Source: Paracoccus seriniphilus (GTDB taxonomy: Bacteria > Pseudomonadota > Alphaproteobacteria > Rhodobacterales > Rhodobacteraceae). Taken from it: a DNA stretch of 64,000 nucleotides. A program made the translations under genes and the position numbers. Position 1 is the first letter of the stretch; every line of letters begins with the position of its first letter. Shown piece after piece: positions 19,158-29,269 of the stretch. The stretch lies in contig NZ_CP067129.1 in assembly GCF_028553745.1 (NCBI RefSeq), positions 139,001 to 203,000 on the forward strand, in the 5' to 3' direction. The notes under the pieces are model-generated. The model did not search any database and was not told the DNA's origin. It saw only the letters and a program-made list of their open reading frames with translations.

Positions 19158-20768
19158 GTGTTTTCTGAAGGTCTTGTCATTGCACTGACCGCCGTTCTCG
19201 GCGGCACGGTCTCGGTCGTTCTGGCCATCATGATTATCCGCCAGTGGGATGGTATCAGATCGGCCCCTCCCCGAGCGGCACCCGAAAACCGTCTGGAATC
19301 CCGATTGCAGCCGATGGTTTTCCTGTTTCAGGATCGCATGCTGATCGATGCCACGGCCCCGGCCAGGACGCTCTTGTCGCGTATGCCCGCGCCGGGCCGG
19401 GACTGGGATCGATTGATGCAATGGATCGGCCCGCGTTTCACCGAAGCCGAACAAAGGCTGACTGCACTGCCCCAGCATGAGGACATCGAATTGACCGGTG
19501 AGGGTGGCACTGGCAGCGCCAGGTTGAGATTGACCGCAGAAAACATCGGCGACGGCATCCTGCGGATATCGCTGACCGATCCGACCGCAGAGAACACCGG
19601 GATCATTGTCGATTCCCTGGCTCAGCAGGCCATGGAGGAAGAACTGGAAATGCTGCGGGGTGCGATGGACCAGACACCGGCCTTGATCTGGCGCCAGGAT
19701 GCTCAGGGACGCATCACCTGGGCCAACAGCACCTATCTGAGATCTGTCGAGGAGCGCGCGGACGGCAGGTTGGACTGGCCCCTGCCACCACTGCTTGACC
19801 TGTCGGACCCGCTGGCGGGGGCGCATGCACAGCCTCCCCGGGCCAGGATGGAAAGCAATGGCGTCATCTCCTGGTTCGAATGCTACACCCATCACGCAGG
19901 TGACGAGACGATGATGTTCGCCCTGCCCGCCGATGCCGCCGTCAGGGCCGAGCGAAGCCTGCGCGAATTCGTGCAGACCCTCACAAAAACCTTTGCCGAC
20001 CTGCCCATCGGGCTGGCGATTTTCGATCGAGACCGGAATCTGCAGTTGTTCAACCCTGCGTTGCTGGACCTGACCGGTCTGCCAACCGGGTTCCTGACCG
20101 CACGTCCGACATTGTTCGACATGCTCGACAAGCTGCGGGAACTGCGCATGGTGCCCGAGCCCAAGGATTTTCGAAGCTGGCGTCAGCAGATGAACAAACT
20201 GGAAAATGCCGCGGCCACGGGCCGTCATGTTGAAACCTGGCTGCTGCCCGGAGGGCAAACCTATCGTGTGACCGGTCGCCCCCACCCTGATGGTGCGGTG
20301 GCATTCCTGTTCGAGGATATCACCATGGAAATGTCGAAGACCCGACAGTTCCGGGCCAGGCTGTTGATGGCGAACCATGTTCTGGACGGAATCGAAGATG
20401 CACTGGCAGTCTTCGACCCGAACGGCGAATTGATCACGTTGAACCAGTCCTATCGCGATCTCTGGCAGGATGAGCCTGACACCCTCTCTGCTGCACTGGC
20501 CCATTGGCAGGAACGGATCGAGACCGGGCCGGGATTTCAGGCGCTGAAGGCATGCCTGACCGCCGCCGGGCACGCGCAGCGCGACCATGGCGCGATCAGC
20601 GGCCCCGATGGCAAGCTGCTACGCTGGAGCGTATCGACCCTGCCAGGGGGGCAACGGATGCTGCGTTTCAGGGGGCCGGAATCCCTGTGGGAGCAGCCCG
20701 AGAAACATGCCGACGAGCCGAGACAACCCCGGGCGGTCGGCGCCAAGCACGCGGCCCTGTCTCAGTAA
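19158..20768 (+). CDS. Membrane-anchored multi-PAS protein without kinase domain
   Basis: The 536-residue protein has one N-terminal transmembrane helix (LVIALTAVLGGTVSVVLAIMII) and then several PAS-like modules. The clearest are GLAIFDRDRNLQLFNPALLDL near residue 295 and DALAVFDPNGELITLNQSYRDLW near residue 420. The overall layout recalls the sensory half of DivL/CckA-type kinases, but no H-box or ATPase domain follows; the protein ends about 110 residues after the last PAS core. It may be a scaffold or a signal-binding partner. It lies 68 bases after regB in the same direction. Its stop overlaps the convergent tamB stop by 7 bases. Confidence 0.75.
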   Translation: MFSEGLVIALTAVLGGTVSVVLAIMIIRQWDGIRSAPPRAAPENRLESRLQPMVFLFQDRMLIDATAPARTLLSRMPAPGRDWDRLMQWIGPRFTEAEQRLTALPQHEDIELTGEGGTGSARLRLTAENIGDGILRISLTDPTAENTGIIVDSLAQQAMEEELEMLRGAMDQTPALIWRQDAQGRITWANSTYLRSVEERADGRLDWPLPPLLDLSDPLAGAHAQPPRARMESNGVISWFECYTHHAGDETMMFALPADAAVRAERSLREFVQTLTKTFADLPIGLAIFDRDRNLQLFNPALLDLTGLPTGFLTARPTLFDMLDKLRELRMVPEPKDFRSWRQQMNKLENAAATGRHVETWLLPGGQTYRVTGRPHPDGAVAFLFEDITMEMSKTRQFRARLLMANHVLDGIEDALAVFDPNGELITLNQSYRDLWQDEPDTLSAALAHWQERIETGPGFQALKACLTAAGHAQRDHGAISGPDGKLLRWSVSTLPGGQRMLRFRGPESLWEQPEKHADEPRQPRAVGAKHAALSQ

Positions 20769-23700
20769 TCCCGCTCGAAGAAAATCCCGATCGAGCTTTC
20801 GCCATCGCTGGCTACCGAACCGCGTGCGCGCAGGCTTTCGGTGATATCCAGATTGAGATTGATATCGGTCGTGCCGTCATCCCCGATCCCGACATCGGTA
20901 TAGACGTTCTCGCTCAGGTATTTTCCCGCGCGCACCTCGACGTTGCCGTCGTCATCGGTTTGCAGATCAAGATCGTCCAGACCGGTGCCCGCCCGCAGCC
21001 GGCTGACAATGCCGGCGCTGCCACTTCCGGCCAGCACCGCAAGCGCATTGGCAAGCTGCGCCGCCTGAAGCGCACTGATATTGTCCAGACCGCGCCCGAA
21101 CAGCAGTTGCGACAGAACCTCCTCTTCCGGCAACTCGGGCGAGGATTCAAAGGTGATGTCAGGATCGCGCGCCTCTCCGTCGATGATGATCCGCGTGGTG
21201 ATGCTGTCCTGGGTCGTCTCGGCAACCAGCGTCAGCACCGGGATCAAGGAGCCCTGCAGTTCAACCAATCCTTCGGTCAGATCAAAACGCTTGCCCAGCA
21301 GATCGACCCGGCCGCGGATCAGCTCCAGATGTCCGATCGGGATGGCATTCCGGGTGGTTCCCTGCACGGTCAGCTCTCCGCCCATTTCGGCATCGACGCC
21401 ACGACCGCGCACGAATATCCGCTGGGGCGCATTGATCTGAAGATCGAGGCGCGGCGGATTGGCCGGCGGCGTAGAGGGTGGCGCCGCCATGCCTGCATCG
21501 CGCGAAGCCTGGCTGGGATATTCCTCTATGCCGGCCTTGGCCCGCGTCGCGCGCACCGGCCTTGTATCCCCGACATGCTGGATGTCGGGAATGGACTTCG
21601 CCCCGCCAAGACCCGTCGAAGGAATGCGCAGCTCGGTCTCGCCCAGATCAATCCGGCCTGAAATCAGCGGACCTTCGGCAAAACTGCCTGAAAAGGACAC
21701 ATCGCCATTGATGCGGGTTTCATAGAGGTTGGGATCGCGAACCACGACATCGTCCAGAATGACATCAAGATCCGCATTGCCAGCCGATAGATTGACCGGC
21801 CCTACCACCGAGATCTGCCCGCCTGCCCCGACTCCGGCATTGGCATCGACGTTGATATTGCCGTTCTGGAACCCGGCGGTCACATTCAACCGCTCCAGCC
21901 GCAGCCCCAGGCTCGGCTCTGAAAGTTCGCCATCGCTCAACTGCACCTGCCCGGTCAGAGCCTGCAGTGATGGCGTTCCCGCCAGCCGCAGGTCCACGGC
22001 CAGAGGGCCTGCGATGCTGCGGGTCCGCAGGAATCCATTGGCCAGCGAGGCATTGGCCACGCCGGAAATGCCGATATCCGTGGTCGCAAAATCACGCGCC
22101 GCCGTTCCCGATATTTGCAGGTTCGTGTTTCCTGGTGCCGTGGCGTTCAGGTCCAGAACGAAATTGTTGCCCTGTTCTCGCACCGTGCCGGCGGCGGTCA
22201 CCGCGCCCGGCAATTGCGGCAAGACAAGGGCCAGATCGTTCAGACGGGCATCCACCGACAGCCCGGTTGCGGTGTCACCGCTGGCATCGACGCTCAACTG
22301 CGAGTTGGTGAGACCAAGGCGCTGGAATGACAGCCCGGTTCCGGATTGCGATGCCGCAAGGGCGAAATTCGTCTGCCCCCGCAGCAAGGGATCGACCTTC
22401 GGCTGCCCGATGGACAGGCCGTTCGCCTGCCCCGTCGCGGCAATCTTGCGGACCCCATCCGTTTCGGTCAGGGTTCCGTCCAGGCTGACAGCACCGCCGA
22501 TTCCATTTCCGACGAACCGCAGGTCGCTGGCATTGATGCTTGCCTGAAGGTCGGTTTCGCCCGCCCCGACCCTGCCCGTAGCCGAGGCGTTCAGCCGAGG
22601 ATTCTCGATCTGCGCCTCCTCGATGCTGAACAGGCCATCCCGTTCGGTTCCGGTGACCATCAGCCGGGTTTCCCCGGCCAGGGCTCCATCCAGCTGTGAC
22701 TGTCCAATGCCCAGATCCTGCGCCGTGCCGGTCAGCTCCAGCCGCCGGGTCTGCTCATCGGCCTGCTTGAACTTGCCATCCAGGGAAACGGCCCCCTGCC
22801 AGCCAGCCCCAAGAAAGGCCAGAGAGCGGGCATCGACGGTGGCCGATATATCGGTAACCCCGGGACCATAGACGCCTTCGGCAAGTGCAGTCACCTGATC
22901 GTTGTTCAACTGCACATCGCGCAGGGTGACGACGCCGGATCTTTCCTCGGCCTGGACCTTCAGCAGGGTCTTGCCGGTCAGCGCCCCATCCACATTCTGG
23001 TGCCCGAGGCTGAGGTCCTGACCGGTGCCCGTCAGATCCACGAAGCGGGTGCCATCGGCTTCGGTCAGCTTGGCATTCGCGTGCAGATCGCCAGACCATC
23101 CTTCCTTGAAAGCTGCCATGTCAGGGATGTCGAACTGCGCGGTGGCATCCAGCGCACCACTGGCAAAACTGCCCTCCCCCCTGGCTTTCAGCTGCGGATT
23201 GGCCAGTTCAAAGGTTTCCAGCGCATAGCTGCCCTCTTTTTCGCCGGCAACCACGGTCAGATCGGTGTGGCCCTGCAGAGCATTGTCCAGAACCTCGATC
23301 CCGATTTTCAGATCATCCGCCGTGCCCGTGACGTTCAACTGTCGTTGACCGGTGGCACCCGTCAGCCTGGCCTCGGCCTTCAGCCCACCGCCATAGGCGG
23401 GATCCGCAGCCGAGAGCGAAGGCATGGATATCAGCGCCGTCACATCGCTGGCCCTGCTGTTCACATAGCCCTGCGCCTGCGCGGTCAACCCCGTCGCATT
23501 GATGCTGAAATGCTCAAGATCGATGCCCGTGTCGTCACGATTTGCGCTAAGCTCGATCCGCGATTCACCGGCCAGCAGACGATCAGCCTGTTCCTGATCC
23601 ACGGTGATATCGGTGCCCATAACGGTCGCGTCAATATCAAAGCTGCGGTTGAACACCCTGTAATAGCCGGTCAAGGATGCATCCGCCTGTCCTGACACCG

Positions 23701-25240
23701 GACGCCCCGCCAGGGTCGAGAGCCGCGCCAGATCCTGATATTGCGCGTCGACATCCGCCGACAGCAGGAACCCGGCCGAAAGCCCCGACAGCAGGAAATT
23801 GCCCGACAGGCCGTAATCGGACCCGTCGATATTCAGTTCGGGAATGTCAAAAGACTGGCCGGGCGTGAAGTCGAAACGTGCATCACCCTTGATCGCGCTG
23901 CCCACGGCCTCGGCCATGCCCTGATCCTCGAAACCCAGATCGGCAGCGGCAAAATCGATCTTGCCGGTGACCTCGTCCAGCGCATTTTCATCCAGCAGGA
24001 CCTCTCCAGCGCCATCCAGCGTCAGATCGCCGATGCTGACCTGCCCCTGATCGAGGTCATGGATCTGGCCGGTCAGCGTCCAGCCCTGCCCCTGCGCAGC
24101 ATCGTAGAACAGCCGCAACTGTCCACCCTCGACGGACATGTCGCCTTCCCCGAAGGGCAGTGCAACAGGCACCGTTTCGGCCCCGGCGTCGCGCCCCAAA
24201 GCGATGGTCAGATTGGCTTTTTCCGGGGCGGACTGGGCATTGATATCCAGCGAACCCGAAATCCCCAGCGCCTCGGTCCCAACCGCCAGTTCGGGAATCA
24301 GAAGCTGACCGTCAGTGCCGCGCCATCCCCTGAGCGAGACTTCGGTCCGTGCGCCAAAGAACGATCGGTCCTCGGGACGCAGAAGCGAGGCAACATCGCC
24401 TCCAAGCTCGAAGCTGAAGCCGGTGCCGGCGCGGCCGTCCGCGCCCAATTCGGCACTGATATCGACCTGGCCGTCGATCCGGGGCTGACCGTCGGTTTCA
24501 AGGTTGATATCCGCGCTGAAATCGGACAGCGCCCCCTCGCCATTGATCTGCGCCTTGACCGAGGGCTTGTCGTAAAGGTTGACCAGATTGACCAACAGGC
24601 CATCCGCAGCCTCATCAAGGTCCAGATCGACCTTGATCGCCTTGGTTTCATTCGAATAGCCCGCGTCCAGAACAAATTCGCCTCGTGCGGCATCCAGCCT
24701 GTCGATGGTCAGCTGCGCCTGTCCTTCGCCATCGGCAAGGCTCATGTTGCCGTTCAGGCTGATCGCGGCCTGAAGACCGATCACCGGCTCGCCCAGTTCG
24801 ACGCGCTCGGCGTCAATCTTGGCGATTTCTATGGAAACCGGCAATTCGGGCAAGGCGAATTCCCTGGCCTCGGCAGTCGGCTTTTCCTCGCCCGTTGCCG
24901 GCAGGCGCGGCAGGTCGATGCGCGTGGCATGCAGCTCGGCAATGCTGACCCGCCCGCGCAGCAATGCGGCCCGGTTCCATTGGATCGAACCGTCCTCGAT
25001 CGTCAGCCAGGTGCCTTCGCTGTCGCTGATGGTGATCTTGCGAAATGTCGCCCGAGAGGACAGCGCCCCTTCGAACCCGTCAATCGTGACCTCGCGCCCC
25101 TCGCCCGACAGGTTCTTTTCCAGAAGGCGGGTCAGGAACCCGCGATCATCCTCGGCCTCATCTGGCGAACCGGCGTCATCCTGCGCCCAGATCGTCAGGG
25201 GAAACAGGACCACGATCAGCAACAACCATATCTTGCGCAT
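20762..25240 (-). CDS. tamB: TamB translocation and assembly module protein (AsmA-like, DUF490 C-terminus)
   Basis: This 1492-residue protein has an N-terminal hydrophobic signal anchor (IWLLLIVVLFPLTIWAQ), a very long beta-rich body and a C-terminal TamB/DUF490 domain with DPDITFESSPELPEEEVLSQLLFGR and a terminal aromatic residue (ERDY). TamB spans the periplasm and works with TamA in outer-membrane protein insertion and probably in phospholipid transport. The body has four tandem repeats of about 98-100 residues (about 610-1005). The start overlaps the tamA stop (ATGA). Confidence 0.95.
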   Translation of the reverse strand: MRKIWLLLIVVLFPLTIWAQDDAGSPDEAEDDRGFLTRLLEKNLSGEGREVTIDGFEGALSSRATFRKITISDSEGTWLTIEDGSIQWNRAALLRGRVSIAELHATRIDLPRLPATGEEKPTAEAREFALPELPVSIEIAKIDAERVELGEPVIGLQAAISLNGNMSLADGEGQAQLTIDRLDAARGEFVLDAGYSNETKAIKVDLDLDEAADGLLVNLVNLYDKPSVKAQINGEGALSDFSADINLETDGQPRIDGQVDISAELGADGRAGTGFSFELGGDVASLLRPEDRSFFGARTEVSLRGWRGTDGQLLIPELAVGTEALGISGSLDINAQSAPEKANLTIALGRDAGAETVPVALPFGEGDMSVEGGQLRLFYDAAQGQGWTLTGQIHDLDQGQVSIGDLTLDGAGEVLLDENALDEVTGKIDFAAADLGFEDQGMAEAVGSAIKGDARFDFTPGQSFDIPELNIDGSDYGLSGNFLLSGLSAGFLLSADVDAQYQDLARLSTLAGRPVSGQADASLTGYYRVFNRSFDIDATVMGTDITVDQEQADRLLAGESRIELSANRDDTGIDLEHFSINATGLTAQAQGYVNSRASDVTALISMPSLSAADPAYGGGLKAEARLTGATGQRQLNVTGTADDLKIGIEVLDNALQGHTDLTVVAGEKEGSYALETFELANPQLKARGEGSFASGALDATAQFDIPDMAAFKEGWSGDLHANAKLTEADGTRFVDLTGTGQDLSLGHQNVDGALTGKTLLKVQAEERSGVVTLRDVQLNNDQVTALAEGVYGPGVTDISATVDARSLAFLGAGWQGAVSLDGKFKQADEQTRRLELTGTAQDLGIGQSQLDGALAGETRLMVTGTERDGLFSIEEAQIENPRLNASATGRVGAGETDLQASINASDLRFVGNGIGGAVSLDGTLTETDGVRKIAATGQANGLSIGQPKVDPLLRGQTNFALAASQSGTGLSFQRLGLTNSQLSVDASGDTATGLSVDARLNDLALVLPQLPGAVTAAGTVREQGNNFVLDLNATAPGNTNLQISGTAARDFATTDIGISGVANASLANGFLRTRSIAGPLAVDLRLAGTPSLQALTGQVQLSDGELSEPSLGLRLERLNVTAGFQNGNINVDANAGVGAGGQISVVGPVNLSAGNADLDVILDDVVVRDPNLYETRINGDVSFSGSFAEGPLISGRIDLGETELRIPSTGLGGAKSIPDIQHVGDTRPVRATRAKAGIEEYPSQASRDAGMAAPPSTPPANPPRLDLQINAPQRIFVRGRGVDAEMGGELTVQGTTRNAIPIGHLELIRGRVDLLGKRFDLTEGLVELQGSLIPVLTLVAETTQDSITTRIIIDGEARDPDITFESSPELPEEEVLSQLLFGRGLDNISALQAAQLANALAVLAGSGSAGIVSRLRAGTGLDDLDLQTDDDGNVEVRAGKYLSENVYTDVGIGDDGTTDINLNLDITESLRARGSVASDGESSIGIFFERDY
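22215..23400 (-). repeat. Four tandem ~100-residue repeats inside tamB
   Basis: Units starting near 23400, 23095, 22800 and 22500 (reading down the minus strand) share a pattern. It runs A-V-S-L-D-G-x-L-T-E-x-D, L-T-G-T-x-Q-D-L-x-I-G-Q, L-D-G-A-L-x-G-x-T, and a final x-A-x-x-D-A-x-x-L-x-F-L-G-x-G-W/I. Identity at protein level is partial, so the duplications look old. Confidence 0.7.
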
Positions 25241-27105
25241 CAGAATGCCTGCCCCAACCCGAGATAAACCTGAACACCGTCATCGGAATCGCCATTTCCA
25301 AGCGGAGCGGCAACATCGAAACGCAGCGGCCCGACCGGTGTATCGTAACGCACCCCCGCACCGGCACCGGCGTGCCAATAGCTGTCGCCCGACCAGCTGC
25401 CATCGGTCCAGACCTCGCCCGCATCGACAAAGGCGGCCAGGCCGATCTTTTCGCGCACCCGGAAACGCAGCTCGACGCTGGCATTCGCCAGGCTCATGCC
25501 GCCGGTTTCAATCGTGCCGCTGCTGCCGGTGATCTCTTCGACGCCAAGCGATTCATAGGCCTGCCCGCGCACGCTGCCGCCGCCCCCCGACCAGAACAGA
25601 TAGTCGCGCGGCGTGTTCTCGATCTCGCTCCCCAGAATCGTGCCCAGAATGGCGCGCCCTGCCAGGGTGACCCGGTCATCCTCGCCGAAGGAATGATAGA
25701 CGCGCCCTTCCCCGGTCAGCCGCGCGCCGGAATCCGTATCCCTGAAGCCCATGAAGGGCGTCGCTTCGCCATCGAGATAAAAGCCGCGCCGTGCGTCAGT
25801 GGGATCGTCGCGCTTGTCCCAGGTTGCCGCGATCGGAAGGGCAAGGACATTGAACTCCCGGGTCTCGTCAGGGTCGATCACCCGGGAATACTGATACTGA
25901 ACGGCAATATCGACGGTCAGCTCGTCACTGGGCGTATACTGGAATCCCAGGGCGATGCTGGCGCTGTCGGAATCGTAATCCTCCTCACGCTCGCGCGCCA
26001 GTTTCGTTTCGAGATAGGCCGAGGTATCGGGCGAAAGCGTCGCGGGGCGCTCCAGCCGGATGGTCACTTCCTCGTCGCGACCGCTGACATCGGAACCGAT
26101 ATCCGACATCTCGGCATCGATGCTCAGGCTTTCACCGCCACCCAGCAGGTTGCGATGCAACCAATAGGCCGATATCTGCGCGCCATCGGTGCTGGAAATC
26201 TCGAAACCCGCCCCGATGCGACGGGTTTTCTGTTCGACCACCATCAGGTCGACATCCATCGTATCTCCCGGACCAAGCTGCTCGGCCTCTTCCAGGGTGA
26301 TCGCCGAAAAGACTCCGGTGCGGCGCAGGCGCTTGCGTATGGTTTCGATGTCTTCGGGGTCAAAGACCTCGCCTTCGGGAAAGCCCGCGATCTTGCGCAG
26401 GCGGCGCGGGTCCATCCGATCATATCCCGAGATGTTCAGCTTGCCGAAGGTGACGACGGGACCAGGCGCCAGGGCAATCTGGCTGTCCACGCTGTTCCGA
26501 TTGTGATCCGCGACAATTTTCTGCCCGCCGACATCGGCCTTGGCATGCCCCCGCTTTCGCCACCCCTTCACCCCGTCAAGGGCGGCCGTCTTGATCGTGC
26601 CGGTCCCTGCGGGTTCTCCCCGGGCGTAATCCCTGGAAATGTCCTTTGGGTCGGCAACCGGCGTAATCTCGGCACGGGAAAATCGGAACACTGCGCCGGG
26701 TTCAACGGTCACCACCACATGCTTCACGGCGTCCGGGGCGTCCAGTGGCGCAATCGTGGCGGCTTCGACTCCATCAAGCGTGATGTTGATCAGGGCCGAA
26801 TAATACCCCTGGTCATACAGCGTTCCCAGAATGCGGGCGTAATCGCCCCGCGCTGCAGCCAGAATGTCCTGCCCGGTGACGCGGCCTTCCGTCAGCGCCG
26901 ATGAAACCAGCGAGGTATTGCGGATGGATTTCTCCAGTGCCTCATCGTCTCCGCCGTTCACCCGCACGGTCAGATCGACCGGGCTTTCGCTCTTGCTGTC
27001 GCCGCCGAACCATCCCGAAAATGGCGATGAGGACTGACCCAACGCCATGGTCGCGCAGCCCAAGGCGGTCGATAGCACCAGGCCTGCCCGCAGATATGCC
27101 CGCAT
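25240..27105 (-). CDS. tamA: TamA outer-membrane assembly factor (BamA/Omp85 family)
   Basis: The 621-residue protein has a signal peptide (LRAGLVLSTALGCATMALGQ), POTRA domains over roughly residues 40-270 and a C-terminal Omp85 beta-barrel. The barrel carries VRGQAYESLG (the VRGF/Y-type lid-loop motif) and ends with VQVYLGLGQAF, a normal terminal aromatic signal. The ATG at 27105 was chosen because it begins the signal peptide; the longer frame adds 23 hydrophilic residues. It forms an operon with tamB through a start-stop overlap. Confidence 0.94.
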   Translation of the reverse strand: MRAYLRAGLVLSTALGCATMALGQSSSPFSGWFGGDSKSESPVDLTVRVNGGDDEALEKSIRNTSLVSSALTEGRVTGQDILAAARGDYARILGTLYDQGYYSALINITLDGVEAATIAPLDAPDAVKHVVVTVEPGAVFRFSRAEITPVADPKDISRDYARGEPAGTGTIKTAALDGVKGWRKRGHAKADVGGQKIVADHNRNSVDSQIALAPGPVVTFGKLNISGYDRMDPRRLRKIAGFPEGEVFDPEDIETIRKRLRRTGVFSAITLEEAEQLGPGDTMDVDLMVVEQKTRRIGAGFEISSTDGAQISAYWLHRNLLGGGESLSIDAEMSDIGSDVSGRDEEVTIRLERPATLSPDTSAYLETKLAREREEDYDSDSASIALGFQYTPSDELTVDIAVQYQYSRVIDPDETREFNVLALPIAATWDKRDDPTDARRGFYLDGEATPFMGFRDTDSGARLTGEGRVYHSFGEDDRVTLAGRAILGTILGSEIENTPRDYLFWSGGGGSVRGQAYESLGVEEITGSSGTIETGGMSLANASVELRFRVREKIGLAAFVDAGEVWTDGSWSGDSYWHAGAGAGVRYDTPVGPLRFDVAAPLGNGDSDDGVQVYLGLGQAF

Positions 27106-27216
27106 TTTCTCTGCCCCGTCTTTATGGCTCTTCCCATTATGAGCAGGAAATCGGCCATCTTTCCAGAAAATCACCCCGTTTTAGGCCGGACCAGGTAAAC
27201 CGTCGCGAAATGGCAA

Positions 27217-28143
27217 CTATGCCAGCGCAGCCAGACAGCCGTGCAAGGCAGCCATATCATCCATGATCAGATAAAGGGGCGTGTTCTCGGGAATGTGACG
27301 CATGAAGGGGTCCTGAAGGAAACCGGATTCGAAACGCTCGATCCGGTCGGCGATGCTGCGCCCGACACTGCCTGCCAGAAACAGCCCTTCGCGCGGCATG
27401 AAGCGCAGGGCCAGTTCGCGGCACAGCAGTCCGACAAGTTCCGCAAACAGATCATAGGTCGCCCCCGCGTCCTGATCACCCGTGCCCGCAGCCTGCGCGA
27501 TGTCTTCGCTGCGCAGCCCTGTCTGACCGGTCAGCGCACCATGCAGCCGCGACAATCCGCGCCCGGCAAAGGTCTCTTCGGTCGACCTGAAACCCGCGGC
27601 CTGTTCCTCGCCCAGCAAATCGGCAAGACGCAGATAGATATTTGCGGGCAGATTCGTGTGACCTTCCTCGGCCTCCATGGCGGTGACGGCTCCGCCGGGC
27701 AGGGCACGGACAGCACAGACATTGAAGCCCGTTCCCAGCCCGACAACCAGGCTTTGGCCATTGCGTGCCCGATCCGGGCGTGCAGGGCGCAGGGTGGACA
27801 GACCATCGCCTTGCAGGGCAGGGGTCGCATAGCCAAGCGCCGTCAGATCGTTGATCAGGCGCACGTGATCGGCATCGGTCAGTCGAGCCAGCCGGTTTTC
27901 GTCGAAATCCCAGTCTCGATTGGTCAGCCGCGCCGTTCCGCCGCTGACCGGCCCCGCCACGGCCACGCAAACGCCCGAAATTCTTGGCTGGTCCTGCTGC
28001 TGCAGAAACTGCGCGATGACATCGTCGAAACTGGCGAAATCATCGCCGCGAAACCGCGTGACGGTTTCGGGGTCGATCACACCGTTCCGGGCAATGGCAA
28101 GCCTTGCGTTCGTGCCCCCCACATCCGCCAACAGCAACGCCAT
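27217..28143 (-). CDS. glk: Glucokinase
   Basis: This 308-residue Glk-family enzyme has the phosphate-binding LLADVGGTNARLA at the N-terminus, the glucose-binding LINDLTALGYA, the GLGTGFNVC loop and EEGHTNL. It converts glucose to glucose-6-phosphate with ATP. It lies 15 bases after a sugar ABC ATPase gene, at the end of a glucose-type ABC operon, so import and first metabolism are co-expressed. Confidence 0.95.
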   Translation of the reverse strand: MALLLADVGGTNARLAIARNGVIDPETVTRFRGDDFASFDDVIAQFLQQQDQPRISGVCVAVAGPVSGGTARLTNRDWDFDENRLARLTDADHVRLINDLTALGYATPALQGDGLSTLRPARPDRARNGQSLVVGLGTGFNVCAVRALPGGAVTAMEAEEGHTNLPANIYLRLADLLGEEQAAGFRSTEETFAGRGLSRLHGALTGQTGLRSEDIAQAAGTGDQDAGATYDLFAELVGLLCRELALRFMPREGLFLAGSVGRSIADRIERFESGFLQDPFMRHIPENTPLYLIMDDMAALHGCLAALA

Positions 28144-28158
28144 ATCCGCCCTCCAGGT

Positions 28159-29265
28159 TCAGTTCAGTCTCTCGCCATCCTTAGGCGAAAAATAGGACAC
28201 TTTCGAGAGATCGAATGCCAGCGGAAAAGCCTGTTTCGGCCGAACAACGGTTTCCGCCCGCAGCCGCGCCGTCACCGGTGTGCCCCCCAGACGGGTCACG
28301 GCAAAGGTATCGGCACCTGCCGGTTCGACCACATCGATCAGCACTTCGCCCCCGGCATGTTGGGCAGCTTGCGGCAAATGGGCGTCACCCGTGGCCTCGT
28401 GAATATCCTCGGGACGAACCCCCATCACGATTTCACCGGGCAGATCGCCGACATTCGGATCGCTCAGAACCAGCGGGGCGCCACCCTCGCGATCGATCTC
28501 GATGCGGGTGGTGCCATCGTGACGGCTGACTCGGGCAGGGATCAGGTTCATCGCCGGACTGCCCATGAAATCGGCCACGAACATGTTGGCGGGGCGGTTA
28601 TAGATTTCGCTCGGCGTGCCGATTTGCTGGATCACCCCGGCTTTCATCACCACGATCTTGGTCGCAAGGGTCATGGCCTCGATCTGGTCATGGGTGACAT
28701 AGACGATCGAGGCATTCAGATCCTGATGCAGCTTCTTGATCTCGGTCCGCATGCTGACACGAAGCTTGGCGTCCAGATTGGATAGAGGTTCGTCAAACAG
28801 GAACAGCTTGGGATCGCGCACCAGCGCACGTCCCATGGCAACGCGCTGACGCTGACCGCCCGAAAGCTGTCCCGGCTTGCGGTTCAGCAGGGGTTCGATC
28901 TGAAGCTGACGGGCAACTTCGGCCAGCTTGGCCTCTTGCGTGGCCTTGTCGACGCCGCGCACCCGCATGCCGAAGGTGATGTTCTTGGCCACCGACATGG
29001 TCGGGTAAAGCGCATAGGACTGAAACACCATGGCGATGTCGCGATCCTTGGGCGACACACCGGTCACATCGCGCCCGGCAATGCTGATCTGGCCACCGCT
29101 GATCGGCTCCAGCCCGGCAATGCAGTTCAGCAATGTGGATTTGCCGCAGCCCGAAGGGCCGACCAGCACCAGGAAATCCCCTTCGTCGATGCTGATATTT
29201 ATGTCATGCAGGATATGGGTGTCGCCATAGGATTTCTGCAGATGTTCGATGTTCAGAATGGACAT
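28159..29265 (-). CDS. CUT1 sugar ABC transporter ATP-binding protein (UgpC/MalK type)
   Basis: The 368-residue ATPase has Walker A GPSGCGKST, Q-loop VFQSYALYPTMSV, signature LSGGQRQRVAMGRALVRDP, Walker B LFLFDEPLSNLDAKLR and the switch His in YVTHDQIEAM. A C-terminal TOBE/OB extension is typical of MalK-like subunits. It energises the two permeases encoded just upstream (4-base gap). Confidence 0.94.
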   Translation of the reverse strand: MSILNIEHLQKSYGDTHILHDINISIDEGDFLVLVGPSGCGKSTLLNCIAGLEPISGGQISIAGRDVTGVSPKDRDIAMVFQSYALYPTMSVAKNITFGMRVRGVDKATQEAKLAEVARQLQIEPLLNRKPGQLSGGQRQRVAMGRALVRDPKLFLFDEPLSNLDAKLRVSMRTEIKKLHQDLNASIVYVTHDQIEAMTLATKIVVMKAGVIQQIGTPSEIYNRPANMFVADFMGSPAMNLIPARVSRHDGTTRIEIDREGGAPLVLSDPNVGDLPGEIVMGVRPEDIHEATGDAHLPQAAQHAGGEVLIDVVEPAGADTFAVTRLGGTPVTARLRAETVVRPKQAFPLAFDLSKVSYFSPKDGERLN

Positions 29266-29269
29266 GGCT

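Noticed and set aside
23741..25267. 508-codon plus-strand frame inside tamB
   Set aside because: Antisense of tamB; its length reflects codon bias and repeats in TamB.
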